Assembly (NCBI GenBank): GCA_025506515.1
Contig: CM046457.1
Coordinates: 4,126,944 to 4,190,943 of the forward strand
Source of the DNA: Flaveria trinervia
Taxonomy: Eukaryota > Streptophyta > Magnoliopsida > Asterales > Asteraceae
Direction of reading: 5' to 3'
Length of the DNA: 64,000 nucleotides
Of the stretch, positions 23,781-35,960 are shown piece after piece; position 1 is the first letter of the stretch; each line of letters starts with the position of its first letter. The notes under the pieces are model-generated. The model did not search any database. It was not told the origin of the DNA and saw nothing but the letters and a program-made list of their open reading frames with translations. The position numbers were made by a program, and so were the translations under genes.

Positions 23781-26700
23781 TGTATGAAGATATAAAAATT
23801 ATAAATAATTTTTTGAGATAAGATATAAATGAAATTACGTATTTTTAGGTAATAAAACAATTACAATAAAACTTTTTTTTGTTTAATTTTTTTTGTTTAA
23901 TATTTTTTCTTTTCTTGATTTCCTCTTTTTTCAATTTTTTTTCTCTTGCTAATTTCCTTTTACTTATTTTCTTTTACTTTCTTTCGTTTATTAAACTTAG
24001 GAACACAATCATTAAATGATTGACTTGTTTAGATAGCGACACTTGACAAAACCTATATGAGAAGACGTTATGTGTCAAAACTTATTTTTTTATTAGAAAA
24101 TATGAGTCATTGAGTCATTGTAGAGTGCGAGTCAAGCTTTATTACTACAAAACATTTATCATAGTTTTTCTTAAATTACCGAGTTTCGAGTCAACAACCC
24201 TATAGTTAATATGTATGTGACCTTTATGACCATGAAGTCCCAATACCTATTAATCCATCTCTCCTGCAACTATTTGATAAGTCTCAGGTTTGTTAGGGTC
24301 AATCTTATCGCTTATAATCCGTATGAAAATGTGTTAGCAATACTTAATTGAGGTTTTTAGATGCCAGTTCAACACTTAATGTTTTAACTATTTGTTTCAC
24401 GAATAAATGTCTGAATGGTTCAGATATTTGTTTCGGAATGGTTAATCGTTATACTAAGATGCAACAACCTTGATTTTTATACTTAACTCTTTGATGATTC
24501 TAGTACTTCCATGTAATCATTGGCTAAATTCAAAAACCTATTTGTGCAAACTATCTTATATAGCATACATTGTGATCCATTATGATACTATAGCATGCTA
24601 ATGTGATTCTATGATAACATTTGTGTAAATACTAGATCTTGCTCTAAAAATTAACTTGGAATTGCCCTATCATTTATCAAAGTCTAAGAATCTAAATTTC
24701 AACATAAGCTAAACACATGAAAACTTTAAGGGTGAAAATTTACATATGTGTAACTTTTATTAAAAGAATAAAGATTTAATTAATCATATTAAGCCTTATA
24801 GTTATCTAAACATAATCATATATATATATATATATATTATTTTAATCATTTAATGGTTATATATCTAATATATTATTAAATATTCAATTAGTAGTTATCC
24901 TAAATCTAATAAATAATAAATCTAAACTAATCCTAACCCATAATTATCTATAAAATTTCGTTCACCCATCTTTATCCCTTAAAATTATAAATTTAATTAA
25001 TAAAATATTAAGAAAGTATATCCTAATTGAAACCCAAAACCCTAGTTTTTCAACTATAAATAAGATGTCTTATTCTAATTATTTTTCACACCAAATTCTA
25101 CTCTCATAAAATCAAATATCAACTCATAATAGATTTTTTAAAGATCTAAGAAGTTTTCTTTATCGAGTAAGTTTTTATGTTCTTCATGTTCTCCGTGTTC
25201 ATACTTTTCCAATTGTGTTTTTATCATAAAAAAATTATAACTAGCTTGGATATATAATTAAATAACATTATTTTACAATAATCATAGATATAAGATGGAT
25301 TAAAGCATTAAATAAATATGAAATCATCAAAACTTTGCTTAAACACATCAAACTTAAATTTTCGGATTTTGACAGATTTATAAGGCCAACTTTGGATAAT
25401 TGTATCTCTCTTATAACAAATCATTTTTTAATTATTCTTTGTTTAAAAAAAAATTTGAGTCTTATATTTCCAACCATATAAATAAGGTCTTTTAACTCAT
25501 TGATTTGACCCCTCAAACAGCTCGCGCAAGTTTAGTACGCGAATCTGTCCAAAGCTATCAAAACCCTAAATTTTGTAACATTCCAATATTTTCATGACTA
25601 TAGTGTAAAGCAATGATTTTTATTATAAAATAAATAATATAAACCTGTTTTAAACAATAAAAATCCAAACTTTAATGATTCTTATGATTATCTATCAACT
25701 TGAATCATGTTTCTAGTAAGTTGTTCATATTATTCAATTGTAATCCTATCTTATACAACTTGTTTATTTCAATCCTTGCTAAAATATTATTTACACTTGT
25801 TTTCTATACTCTATAAACATACTAAATACACCTTTAAGTTGGTCTAGTATATATCTAGAATTGTTTCAACCGATATGTAGTTATATGGCAAATAAAAGGT
25901 TCTGATTAAGAAAAGACAGGGTATTTAAGTAATGAAAATCCACCAACTCTTTCCTGGGAATTATTTTGTTGGATGTGCTACTCTAGGATGACACATATCA
26001 AGTATACGACAACCATTCTTGAACTTTTACAATAATAACCACTCAGCTATCGACACATACAATAAACTAACTAAATAAACTTACTTAAGGCAATCCTCAC
26101 TCTAAGTTACTATAAGTTGCAAGATCAACCCACCTACTTTACAACGTGAGTTCATAACCCTTTTTTTCTTTTGCATTTTGGGGTGGAAACATGCTTTCTA
26201 TATCAAACTAGGAATTCAATTTCTAAAGTCAAACTAGTCTTTTGCAAACTTAATGACAACTTTCTTATACTAGTAAAACTAAACTAATTATACATGTTGT
26301 TATATTCTATGGCACTTTTTTTACTATAAAGTCCCTCTTTTTCTAAACTCTACACAACCATTAACTTTGAGGAAGCCGTATGAGTACGTAGATAGATATA
26401 TCGGCCTGACAAGCCCATTCAACCCTCGAGTTGATGCATACCAATTAATCTTGAGCGCCATTTGAGTCAACGTATTCTTTTTTACCTGAAAGGAGTTAGG
26501 TGTTTGGAAACTGCATACTATACAAAAATCTATTAGTCTGGCCTCTTGTGTCAGGGGGTTAGACGGGAGGGCATTCGATCACAATGGTTGATTGTGGACT
26601 CATGTATAATAGTTTAATTACTTGTATTTGGAAAGTTAGTATTGGTTTGTATGTATATATGTATATATATGTATATGTATATATATATATACTTCTAAAC

Positions 26701-26991
26701 TTACGTGCTCAACAACTTTTTAGTTGACATATTTTAGTATGTGTTCAAGTAATGGAAACTAAGTTCGTTGTTTTGCTCACACTAGGATTCAAAAATAGGC
26801 TTTAGTTGAACCTAGTTAGACTTTAAATAAAATGAAGATTTATTTACTTGTTTGGTTTATTTGTTATTAAGATTGGATGTAACCAACTATTTGATTTAAT
26901 AATTAATTTCCTTTAGTACTTTTTATGCTTTTTGTCATGATTCCATTTCATCATATCTTGCTGTTTCGCTTTAGCTGGGGTGTGATATAAG
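23781..26991. other. AT-rich intergenic region
   Basis: No gene is supported. AT microsatellites lie at about 24818-24836 and 26650-26692. A less AT-rich stretch at 26380-26600 contains no open frame and no domain I recognise. Confidence 0.55.
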
Positions 26992-27160
26992 GTGTTTGGG
27001 ATTGCTTATTTTTTTGAAAAGTTAACTTCTTAAAATCAACTTTTTAACCCTTTAAAACCAACTTTTCAACTATTTACCCAAACATACTTATTGATTTGTT
27101 AACTTTTCAAAAGTTTGTAAGTCAAAAGTTGGTTAAGAAGTTGATTTACCAAACATGCAC
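26992..27160. mobile_element. Possible small MITE with GTTTGG ends
   Basis: GTGTTTGGGATTGC at the left and TACCAAACATGCAC at the right are imperfect inverted ends. The interior also folds, with AACTTCTTAAAATCAACTT facing GGTTAAGAAGTTGATTT. About 170 bp, non-coding; target duplication unclear. Confidence 0.45.
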
Positions 27161-27490
27161 TAAGAGGTCTAATGCTAAATGGTTAAAACATCTTATCTGA
27201 ATTGGTCAAACATTTGTTTTTAAATAGCTAAACAATATACTAGCTCTTAATGATTCAAACATCTTAGTAGTTCAGCACTTAATGATTCAGATATGTTATT
27301 GGTTTAACACTTAATTATTCAAAAATTATCAAACTACTTTTAATAATTTAGAAATTATCAAACAACTCTTAAGTCTAATTATATTATTCTTATTCAAATA
27401 TACATAAAAATGTGAATGGTAAGTTCTAAAACCTTCCTTAATTCGTCAATCAGGTATCTAAAGTTATTAATGTTATCAAAAATCCACTCA

Positions 27491-27976
27491 TCTTCTTACT
27501 CTAATAAAAGAGTAAATGGGAGTGACATATGTCATCACCATAATCTTCCTCACTAAAATTTTCCTGGCTCTCTCTCCTATTAAATAATTATCTTAATCAT
27601 TAATAATATTATTTTAATACTTGTAATATTTAATAAATTAAGAAATAAATCTATTTATTAAGTTTATTTTTAAATAAATTAATACTTTTAAAAAGTCAAT
27701 TTTCTAAAAACAAAATTAAGCAAATTTGGGAGTTGTAATAAGAATTTTTTTAAAAAATGTATTTTTATGCGGTTTGTTTTAAAACAAAATATTTATTTAA
27801 AAAAATTAAAAACAATATTTTAAAAAGTTGATATCTCTGTTTTATTATTTATAGTCATTTCTCATACGTATTTTAAGTTATATCATATCTTAAAATATCA
27901 TTTTATAATTAATAAGTTTATTATATTAAAATTTTATTTATTCAACTCGTGTAATACACGGTTTTACTAAAGCTAG
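27491..27976 (+). mobile_element. Non-autonomous Helitron, complete ends
   Basis: The element starts TCTTCTTACTCTAATAAAAG after an A. It ends with the palindrome CGTGTAATACACG, a ten-base spacer and CTAG before a T (27973-27977). These are the features of Helitrons: TC start, 3' hairpin, CTRR end and A/T insertion without duplication. It is 486 bp with no coding capacity. Related copies are the split element at 2908-7235 and a minus-strand end at 36250. Confidence 0.75.
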
Positions 27977-28088
27977 TATATATATACTCCATTATTAAGA
28001 ACAAATTTTAAATTTTCATCAATTGCAAAACAAGGTGATCTCTTGACCATAATGTTTGAAAACGAATTTGGTCATCGGTTGTCGCTAT

Positions 28089-28464
28089 CAGTGTTTTGGA
28101 GACTGGATCACACCGGCTGGTCCGACTGGTTCAACCGGGGATCGGTCCGGTCTGATATGGATCGTTTTTTAGTGGTCGAACTGGTCGGTTCGTCCTGAAC
28201 CGCTGGTCGGACAGGGAACCGGACCGGTTCAGACCGGTTTTGGTATTTTTTTTTGAATTTTAATGGGTAAAACGTGGTGTTAAACCATAAATTAGTACAT
28301 TAGATATACAAATATAGTTAAATTTTATATATAACTATAAAATACATATATAAATTACTTATATTTAATTACATATATAAATATAGTTAATCCGGTTCAA
28401 CCAGTCCGACCACCAAACCAGTAAGACATCCGGTTTGACGTCCAATCCAGTTCTAAAAACATTG
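28089..28464. mobile_element. hAT-type MITE
   Basis: The element runs from CAGTGTTTTGGAGACTGGA to TCCAGTTCTAAAAACATTG, so its ends are inverted repeats. Inner GGTCCGACTGGTTCAACCGG and CCGGTTCAACCAGTCCGACC are also inverted. Flanks GTCGCTAT (28081-28088) and GTCGCTGT (28465-28472) form an 8-bp duplication with one mismatch. 376 bp, no coding capacity. Confidence 0.85.
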
Positions 28465-28472
28465 GTCGCTGT

Positions 28473-28993
28473 TATCAACTCACTATGACATACTATATAA
28501 TGTTATAATATATTTAAATATAAGGAATATATTAGAGGACAAAAAAAATCTAAAGAATATCGGAAGTTTAAGCACCGATCACTCTAAATATAAAAACAAA
28601 TTTGATTAAAAAACCACTTAGATTGTCGCTCTGTTGAACAAAGAAAAAATAATTTAACGATTCAACCCTTGATGACACGTAACATTTGAATCAAACTAAT
28701 GAGATGGTTTCTTCTTGGCCCGTCTGGCCTATCTTGTCTAGCTTCAAAACAAAATGCATAAACATCTATATTACTAGAAGCACAAAGGATATTTAAGAAT
28801 CAATCCTTGTTAGCTTGACAACTTTTGTCCCTTCATGCCATGTTGGAAACACGCAAAAAGTTAAAATGTAATTTTTTAATACTCAACAACATGCAAAAAC
28901 AGTTTACAACCCCTTTTTTATTTTTCATCTTTATTTTTTTTTTCAAACGAAGTATAAGACTTCAATGATGATCATGATTCATGAACTTGTAGG
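28473..28993. other. Intergenic region and 3' flank of the small minus-strand gene
   Basis: AT-rich, no gene seen. TTTATT runs at about 28917-28935 read AATAAA on the minus strand and could be the polyadenylation signal of the gene starting at 29416. Confidence 0.5.
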
Positions 28994-29416
28994 TCATGAC
29001 TCATGAGCACTTTTAGGAGAATCAGCCAATATGAAAACATCAGCAACTTCAGGCATTCTAAAACTCACCCTTTTCTTCATCCTCTCTCCTTTTGACAATA
29101 AGTTCTCCTCTATTTTCATCTTCGATTTGCCATCACCATCTTCCAATCGAGCATCCAAATGACCCTCTAATAAAAGACTTTCGACACGATCATTGACAAA
29201 ATGAGGGTTAGGATAGACCTTTTTGTTTGAAGTAACAGGCAACACTGTTGATTTTGGCGAACTTAATATATAATCTCGTAAAGTCACCTTATCGTTCTTC
29301 AAAAGCTGTTCTTTTTTCTCTTCTTTGTGCAACTCACGATGTTGTCTTCTCCCGTGTTCTTTCTTTTGATTGTCACATAAACATATTGGTTTCAAGCATG
29401 CTAGCAAAGATCCCAT
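28994..29416 (-). CDS. Small single-exon protein of unknown function, possibly N-myristoylated
   Basis: 140 residues, ATG at 29416-29414, stop at 28996-28994. The N-terminus MGSLLACLKPICLC has glycine at position 2 and several cysteines, fitting N-myristoylation plus palmitoylation and therefore membrane attachment, though this is inference. Residues about 18-45 are Lys/Glu/His-rich and probably disordered. The C-terminal part has a conserved-looking block KKRVSFRMPEVADVFIL at about 113-129. A TATA-like TATTTATAAAT lies about 60-70 bases upstream on the minus strand, and AATAAA-like signals lie just downstream. Composition differs from the surrounding AT-rich debris, which supports a real gene. 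I do not recognise the family, and a fragment of a larger gene cannot be excluded. Confidence 0.65.
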   Translation of the reverse strand: MGSLLACLKPICLCDNQKKEHGRRQHRELHKEEKKEQLLKNDKVTLRDYILSSPKSTVLPVTSNKKVYPNPHFVNDRVESLLLEGHLDARLEDGDGKSKMKIEENLLSKGERMKKRVSFRMPEVADVFILADSPKSAHES

Positions 29417-29475
29417 GTGTTTTTCAAGTTCAAATTCGAATAGGTATAAGGTTAACTAGTTTGGATTAGGGAGAA

Positions 29476-29485
29476 TTTATAAATA
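29476..29485 (-). promoter_or_regulatory. Putative TATA box of the small minus-strand gene
   Basis: TTTATAAATA on the plus strand, read TATTTATAAA on the minus strand, 60-70 bases before the ATG at 29416, which is a plausible core-promoter distance. Confidence 0.5.
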
Positions 29486-29499
29486 GATACTTGGAATCT

Positions 29500-30681
29500 T
29501 TGGAATCCTGGATTTTGGATTTTGGTGTGAAGTTGTTGGGTTTGTCAAAGGATGTTGTCTTTAGGGAAATTCCTAGGTATGACATGACTTGGACCAATTA
29601 GGGGAAACTAAGGGTTCATGCCAATGTACAAACATATATAATAAGACAAGATTTTATCTTAGGTGGTTACATTGTGTTAAGGTTGATCCTATCTTTAGTT
29701 GTAGCAGATGATTTATCATGTTTGTACATAACAATGTGCAAGCTAAGTTGACTATATGGTTTGAAGCCAATTAGCAAGATTATGGAGGTGTAATAATAAA
29801 ATCATTTTAACACAAGTTTTCTTGGTTTACGTGAGTGCTAATTATCTATCCATATAATAACAAACATTTGACCATGTGAGGTTTTAATGTTTTGACCACA
29901 TGAGTATAGTTTTTTGTATAATGATCCATTATTTTCTTTTTTAAACTTAAGTTAATTTGTTTAACCATATATTCTAATCCCATCTCAAGATGGCTACTAC
30001 CAGAATGAATCATCAACTTTGATTAACAAATAAAGTTTATGTTGTGCGGGTTCGAGATCTAGCCTAATTATTTTTTTACACTTCCCCTTTTTTTCCTGGA
30101 ACTTTTTTAGGTTTTTTAATTTTTTGTTAATGTTATTCTTTCCTTCAATTCATAATGCTTTGGAATATTATTTCGGAGTGATAGTCGTCATAATATGTTT
30201 TTATATTCACGTTTTGACATTTGCGTATGGCGTAGTTCCCCACACAACGGACGTGTGGAATAATTCTAGTTATGTATAATAACAATGGATGTTTACATTT
30301 TTACTGGATTTAATATATACAAAAATATATTGCTATGATTTGTAAACAATATTAATAGTTATTTTTGTTTGTAAACTATACAAAAGTATATTTCTATGAC
30401 ATAATAAAATATTACTAGTTATTTTCACAGTTGTCATTTCGTCTTGATTGTGAAAAAATAAAAAGTACATTACATCGGACACCTTCGATATATTGGTTTT
30501 GACGTCTTAATATTTCGAAGCAATTCGTCTAATGCAAGTTTTGTACGATTAAGAAAAATTGAAATTATATTTTTTGTATCGTGTAATGTTATAACTAATC
30601 ATCTAGTTTTACTTAATTAAAAAGACGTTAGTGTTAACGAGCCAATCCAAACGCCCCTTGTTGATTTTATCACTGATATAA
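29500..30681. other. Intergenic region with a Helitron-like 3' end
   Basis: A hairpin CCACAC...GTGTGG at 30239-30258 is followed by CTAG and T at 30266-30270, the pattern of a plus-strand Helitron 3' end. A start candidate TCTATCCATATAATAACA lies near 29842, giving about 430 bp, but it is weak. The rest has no gene. Confidence 0.4.
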
Positions 30682-30954
30682 GAGCATTCATAACTTATTT
30701 TTTATTTTTATTCATATAATTATATTAAAAATCATGATTTTTTTCTTTTTTTCAACTTCATCACTATTTTTTTTTCTTTTTCACTTACAACCATTTAAAA
30801 TATATTAAAAAATTATAGGATTTTAAATAGTGTTTCCCCAAAATAAGATTGAACAGTAAATTTCATATTTTATTCACTCACAACCACTTATAACCATATA
30901 GTATAATATAAAAAATATAATCATATAAATATAAGGAACTGGCTGTGAATGCTC
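30682..30954. mobile_element. MITE, GAGCATTCA family (copy 3)
   Basis: Ends GAGCATTCATAAC and GGCTGTGAATGCTC are inverted, flanked by TAA at 30679-30681 and 30955-30957. 273 bp, AT-rich, non-coding. TAA duplication and end sequence fit PIF/Harbinger-type MITEs and match the two copies upstream of the BPI/LBP gene. Confidence 0.75.
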
Positions 30955-31169
30955 TAACTACACCATAAAGCTAGACAATCTATTGCTTATTATTTTATAC
31001 AATATAGTTGCATTTAACATAATATTTTAATTTTTTTATATTTACAAGACCAAAAATATTTTATTTTAAGTAGAACTTGATCAATTCTAATAAAATTTAA
31101 TAGTGTAAAAAAAGGTTAAAAGACTATTACTTTAGCTTTTTCAAAATATATAAATATCACAAGGTAAGG

Positions 31170-31575
31170 TCTTTAAGAGTGGTAAAGGACGAGGGCGGGT
31201 TGGTAGACAAATTGTTGATGATAATGTTGTGCAACAGAATATGACAGAACAAAGAGATTTCACGAAACAACAGTTTGACTCTCTCTTTTTAAGCCAAATG
31301 AGCAACCAAATTTTTTTTATGGTGGTATCTCAACTACTTGATTTCCACATTTTAGTCAAATGGGGACCCAGAATTTCGTAGAAGGAGACCCGTCAAATCG
31401 TTATCAAAGCCCTGATACTAGTTATCAACAATTAATTCATCATTCTTTCCCGTTACCTTATTACCCTCAATTTCAAAATACAGCTTAATCTCTTGACCAG
31501 TTTTTTAATCCATCTCATTGCATGTTCGACTTAAATGATGAAGCAACAAACGATAATGATGACACTCGTTAGATG
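31170..31575 (+). pseudogene. Possible decayed coding fragment
   Basis: Less AT-biased than its surroundings, with discontinuous frames. One reads QMGTQNFVEGDPSNRYQS at about 31350 and continues with a Tyr/Pro/Gln-rich stretch to a stop near 31487. After that an acidic stretch (FDLNDEATNDNDDTR) ends at 31571. This resembles low-complexity parts of ORFs carried by plant DNA transposons, but I cannot name the family. Several stops interrupt it. Confidence 0.3.
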
Positions 31576-32599
31576 TTATTTTTTATATTTTTAGTGATGT
31601 ATTTTTCCTTCTTAATTATGTAATTTATTATCTTTATATAATGCAATTTTATTATAAAATACAAACATATAAGTAGTTTTATTTAACCGTATAATTGAAA
31701 AATAAAAATTTAATTATAGATCTATGGAATTTTTTTAAAAAATAAAGTTTTTAGAGAGAGATGGTTGACAATAAGGATTTTTCAGTTAATTTTAATTTTT
31801 TTATATAAATGATAATATTTCAGTTATTTATCTAACAAGATCAAGGTGATTACATGGAATTTGAGGATGAATAAAAGGAAAACTTAAATTTAAAATGGAG
31901 TAACTAGAACAATGAAATCTAAATTATAAGGTGTTTTTTAACATACCAAGTTAAATAAATGATATAAAAGAAATAGCCTAAACCTGTCAAAACAAGTAAG
32001 TTAAATAAAATAAATAAAAAAAAGGTTTATGAGAACCCGCTCTTGCCAAGGGCAAGTTCTCCATGCGGTCAAATCAGTCTTCTTCGGTCTTCGGTCACAT
32101 GGCCACATCATGAACAAAATGGAGCAGAACCCGCCCCTGCCAGGGGCAGGATCCCTTAATGTCACACTCGGACAGATTAACCTCTTTTATCACTTCTCTC
32201 TTTCTAAATATCCTATTTTTTAAAAAAATTCGTGGAAGGTTGGGTCTTCTTGCTCTCTTACGTTACACCTTATCACACCTTATCGTACAATTCTAACACA
32301 TTATATCGTTTATGTTGAATGCGTTGTTAGTGTTCATACTTTCTTGCCTTATGATAGGTTGATAATGTTTATAAGTTATTTTCACATCATTCTAATAGTG
32401 AGTGATATGATAACGTTCACACAATGCAACAAACATCAGTAGCCTGTCATGTTGTATGTAGTACATTACTTTTCCAATAAAGAGTAGCGTTACGAAATAA
32501 TGTCACAAATGATCCTTTTATTAAAAGTTTATAAGTTGTAACATACTATACAAAGAACTAGTAAAGACTTTAATTTGCATCTTTTCCTAACAACTCTTT
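31576..32599. other. Intergenic region, nothing supportable
   Basis: AT-rich, no recognised gene or element. A small GC-containing patch at 32030-32170 includes TGCCAAGGGCA and TGCCAGGGGCA, apparently debris of a longer repeat. Confidence 0.5.
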
Positions 32600-32602
32600 T
32601 TT

Positions 32603-32919
32603 CACTACAATAAATGAGGGCTATGACGACAACATTGTCATCGCGATAGGGTCGGTTTATCGTTGTTATAAGCTATGGCGACTATATGTCACCGAGTAAC
32701 TGCAATTTTTATTAATTCTATTTAATAAATTAAACAATGACGACTACTATTGTCCCCTATGGCGATGATTTTTTTTCGCTATAAGATATCCTAAGTCGAA
32801 GACATGTCGTCGACATGGGGCTGAAATAGCCAAAACCCAAAGTGACCCTATGACAACGACATGTCGTCGGCTTAGGGTGACCTATAACAACATAATCATA
32901 GGGTCTTTTTGTTGTAGTG
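32603..32919. mobile_element. CACTA-type MITE
   Basis: The 317-bp segment starts CACTACAATAAATGAGGG and ends AGGGTCTTTTTGTTGTAGTG, with CACTACAA inverted ends and a 3-bp TTT on each side (32600-32602, 32920-32922), as for CACTA/En-Spm elements. The inside repeats CGACATGTCGTCG-like subterminal motifs and does not code. Confidence 0.8.
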
Positions 32920-33311
32920 TTTCAATAAAGCCTGCAATGAATTCGAGCATCCATATTATTTTGTTAAAACTAACCACTCAAATAATAAGATGAGAACTAT
33001 TTTTAGACGCTATCAATTTAATAGGCGAGTATATCTGACCTTTAACCACATATTCAACATAAAATATTGTTAATCAATGCTTAAAAATGCATTTTTGATG
33101 AAAAGAAAACAAGTCATGTTATGCGATGTAGAGTTGATACCTATAACAATGTATTATATAGCATCATACACTAATTAATTATGCGATTGTTTTGCTTAAA
33201 ATTCAAAGTCATTAAATACATATCTAAGTTATACCTTATCCATTCTTAATTTTTCAACTATTTGAACTAAAATGATACACGAGTAGAATCTCGTATTAAA
33301 AATTAGAACAT

Positions 33312-34170
33312 TATTCAATATTCACGTATATGTTGTTGAAGGTGCAAGGAGTACTCAAGACGTAAAGTCGTCACCTTTTGCCTAGGCACACACCCGAGAC
33401 TAAAAAAAATGCACTACTAGAAACAATTAAAAAAATACATAATAGCCACAGATATACAAAATTATATAAAGTGTAACATATAAAACTTAATAATCCAGTT
33501 TTAAAAATTGAATATTTAATGAACTTTTTCTAGCCTTCTTTTTATGCAGTGTAACATACAAAACTTAATAATCTAGTAATAAATAAATTTAAAAATTGAG
33601 TAATGAACTTTTTTTATTTCCTTGCAATTTTTTTCCAGCGGTGTGACGTACAAAACTTTATAATCTAGTATGAAAGAATTTAAAATTTAAATGATTAATG
33701 AACTTTATTTATTTTCCAGCACTTTTTTTTACGCTTATTTAAGTACGTTTGGTTGGAAGAAATTGAATAAAAATGAGATTCTAGTATAATTTTCAAGTAA
33801 AATTGTGTTTGATTGAATGATTAAAAGTAAACCTAAAGAAATGTTTCACCTCAAATTCTCTTGGTTGTGAGATTTCAAGATCCTTCCACCAATAGAAGAA
33901 TTTGAAATTCCAAACCAATGAAATTTGAGTTGAAACATTCTCTTGAGTTTATATTTCATTACCCACTTAAATATTATTTTACTTGAAAATTATAATAATT
34001 TTTCAATTTCATTTCATTAATTCCAACCAAACGCTCACACGTTATTCTTTTGCACTTTGTATTATACAAATTAGTTTTTTTCTCTTTCTATCATCTTTTA
34101 AATTCTCTCAACAAACAATCACACAACAAACCTCTCATCTCTCTCTCTCTTTCTTCTTACCAGCACTGGC
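33312..34170. repeat. Direct repeat, copy 1 (interrupted by a MITE)
   Basis: Starts near ATTCACGTATATGTTGTTGA and ends in a CT-rich tract. The same succession (cacacccgag, ACTACTAGAAACAATTAAAA, three AACTTAATAATCTAG-like lines, then TTTGTATTATACAAATTAG) recurs at about 34897-35435. Copy 1 is longer by the insertion at 33747-34031. Confidence 0.75.
33747..34031. mobile_element. MITE with GTTTGGTTGGAA ends
   Basis: GTTTGGTTGGAAGAAATTGAA at the left is mirrored by TTCATTAATTCCAACCAAAC at the right. The body also holds ATTCTCTTGG and its near complement. The second direct-repeat copy lacks this segment, which acts as an empty site. No clear target duplication. Confidence 0.6.
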
Positions 34171-34896
34171 TTCAAATTAAAGAAATAGTCCATCGAATTT
34201 CATATTTTGGCCGGAATCCGGCTGGAATCTTACCAAATGTCTCTAGAGTCTTGATGGAGCGCCTTGACACACGCAAGGCGGTTTCTTTGCTCCTCGCCTC
34301 AAAATGGCGCCTAGACGTCCACCTTTGATGATTTTGACAACACAAATTCACATAAAACCATGCATTTTAAAAGATGTTAATTGTTGATGCATGACTGTAG
34401 AGATGCGTATGATGTAAATAAAGTAGGATATAAACGTGCATTTAATAAGACCCAAGTATGATGTACGTGACCTAAGATTCACATGCATATGATATAGAGA
34501 ATATAATTCACGTAGGAATAAACATTTTTTTAATGGGCTTTAGTCTACTATGCAAGCTAAAGTAGATATGCAAGCATTGTTTCATGTAACTCCTAACTAG
34601 AGACATGATTAGACAGTCAAATAGATCAACAAAAACATATCAAAACGTCAGTAAAAACAACACAAAATAAAGTGCTTATATCGATACACCACCCTCATTC
34701 TACGACACCATCTATATGAGTCATATCTATATGACACAAAAATGGGATGCTTATACCCACATCAACAAAATTATAACATGTAACATCAACCAATTCATGC
34801 TCTACACGATGTATAAGGCTATAATACTTATCTTTGTGTCAATGGTTTACCTTATAACGCATAGTGTACGAACAACCCGGCCCTGCAAAATAAAAA
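34171..34896. other. Spacer between the two direct repeats
   Basis: No gene. A short GC-richer patch at 34190-34330 (GGCCGGAATCCGGC, CGCCTTGACACACGCAAGGCG) forms inverted motifs and looks like transposon debris. Confidence 0.4.
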
Positions 34897-35412
34897 TAGA
34901 ACACTATTCACGTATATGTTGTGTATATGTTGTTGAAGGCACAAGGCGTACTCAAGGTGTAATACCCTCGCCTGTCTCCTAAGCGCACACCCGAGGCGAA
35001 AAACGCACTACTAGAAACAATTAAAAAAAAAAACATAATAGCCACATATATATAAAGTATATAAAATGTAACATACAAAACTTAATAATCTAGTTTTAAA
35101 AATCAAATGATTAATGAAGTTTTTTATTTTCTTGCACTCTTTTTCTGAAGTATAACATACAAAACTAAATAATCTAATAATAAATAAACTTCAAAATTCT
35201 ATGTTTAGTGAACTTTTTTTTTTTATTTTCTTGCATTTTTTAGCTATGTAACATACAAAACTTAATAATCTATTATAAACAAATTTAAACATTAATAATA
35301 TAATGAACTTTTTTTCCTACCCTTTTTATACACTTTGTATTATACAAATGAGTTTTTTCTTTTTCTATCGTCTTTTAACTCTCTCAACACACAATCACGC
35401 ACCAAACCTCTC

Positions 35413-35450
<38 letters not shown>
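34897..35450. repeat. Direct repeat, copy 2, ending in a (CT)n(AT)n microsatellite
   Basis: Matches the repeat beginning at 33312 but without the MITE. It ends with a CT run and then an AT run at about 35411-35450. Confidence 0.75.
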
Positions 35451-35451
<1 letters not shown>

Positions 35452-35960
35452 AGGGATCAAATGAGAACTCTACAAATTTAAACCACTAGTTTTCAATAGC
35501 AAATATGTAATTAACAAAAACATATTTTAAAAAATTATAAATAAAAAAATAACATAAAAATAAAAAGAACAAAAACACAAAAATATTCCTTAGTTTCCCT
35601 CTTTCACAAAAAAAAAATAAAAAAAATCTCGTTTTTTACGAAATTTGTTTTACACATGTGTAATACCGGATTTACACATGTGTAAATCATATCACATATA
35701 TATAACTAGATTTACACATGTGTAAACAACGAATGGATGATTTTTTTAAAAAATATATCAATATGGTAGGCGTTGGAAAGATAAAAATGAGGGTGAAATT
35801 TTATGGTGAAATTTTTTTGAAAAAAAAATGTCGTAAAAAGGTTACGAAGTTTTTAAAAAAATGAGGGAAATCACATGTGATTTGCATGTGATAAAAAATA
35901 AGTGGTTTATATTAGTTTGTAGAGTTTTTACAAAAAAAATGTGGTTCTCATTTGAACCCT
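35452..35960. mobile_element. MITE with TCAAATGAGAAC ends and internal palindromes
   Basis: AGGGATCAAATGAGAACTCT at the left and GGTTCTCATTTGAACCCT at the right are inverted. The match extends inward (ACTCTACAAATTTAAACCACT versus AAGTGGTTTATATTAGTTTGT). Three copies of the palindrome TTACACATGTGTAA lie near 35650, 35672 and 35710. About 510 bp, no coding capacity. Confidence 0.7.

Noticed and set aside
30033..30062. GGTTCGAGATC as an RNA polymerase III B box
   Set aside because: No A box at the right distance upstream and no tRNA fold.
33412..35020. CACTACTAGAAA at 33412 and 35006 as ends of CACTA transposons
   Set aside because: No matching inverted TTTCTAGTAGTG end was found downstream; the motif is part of the direct repeat pair.
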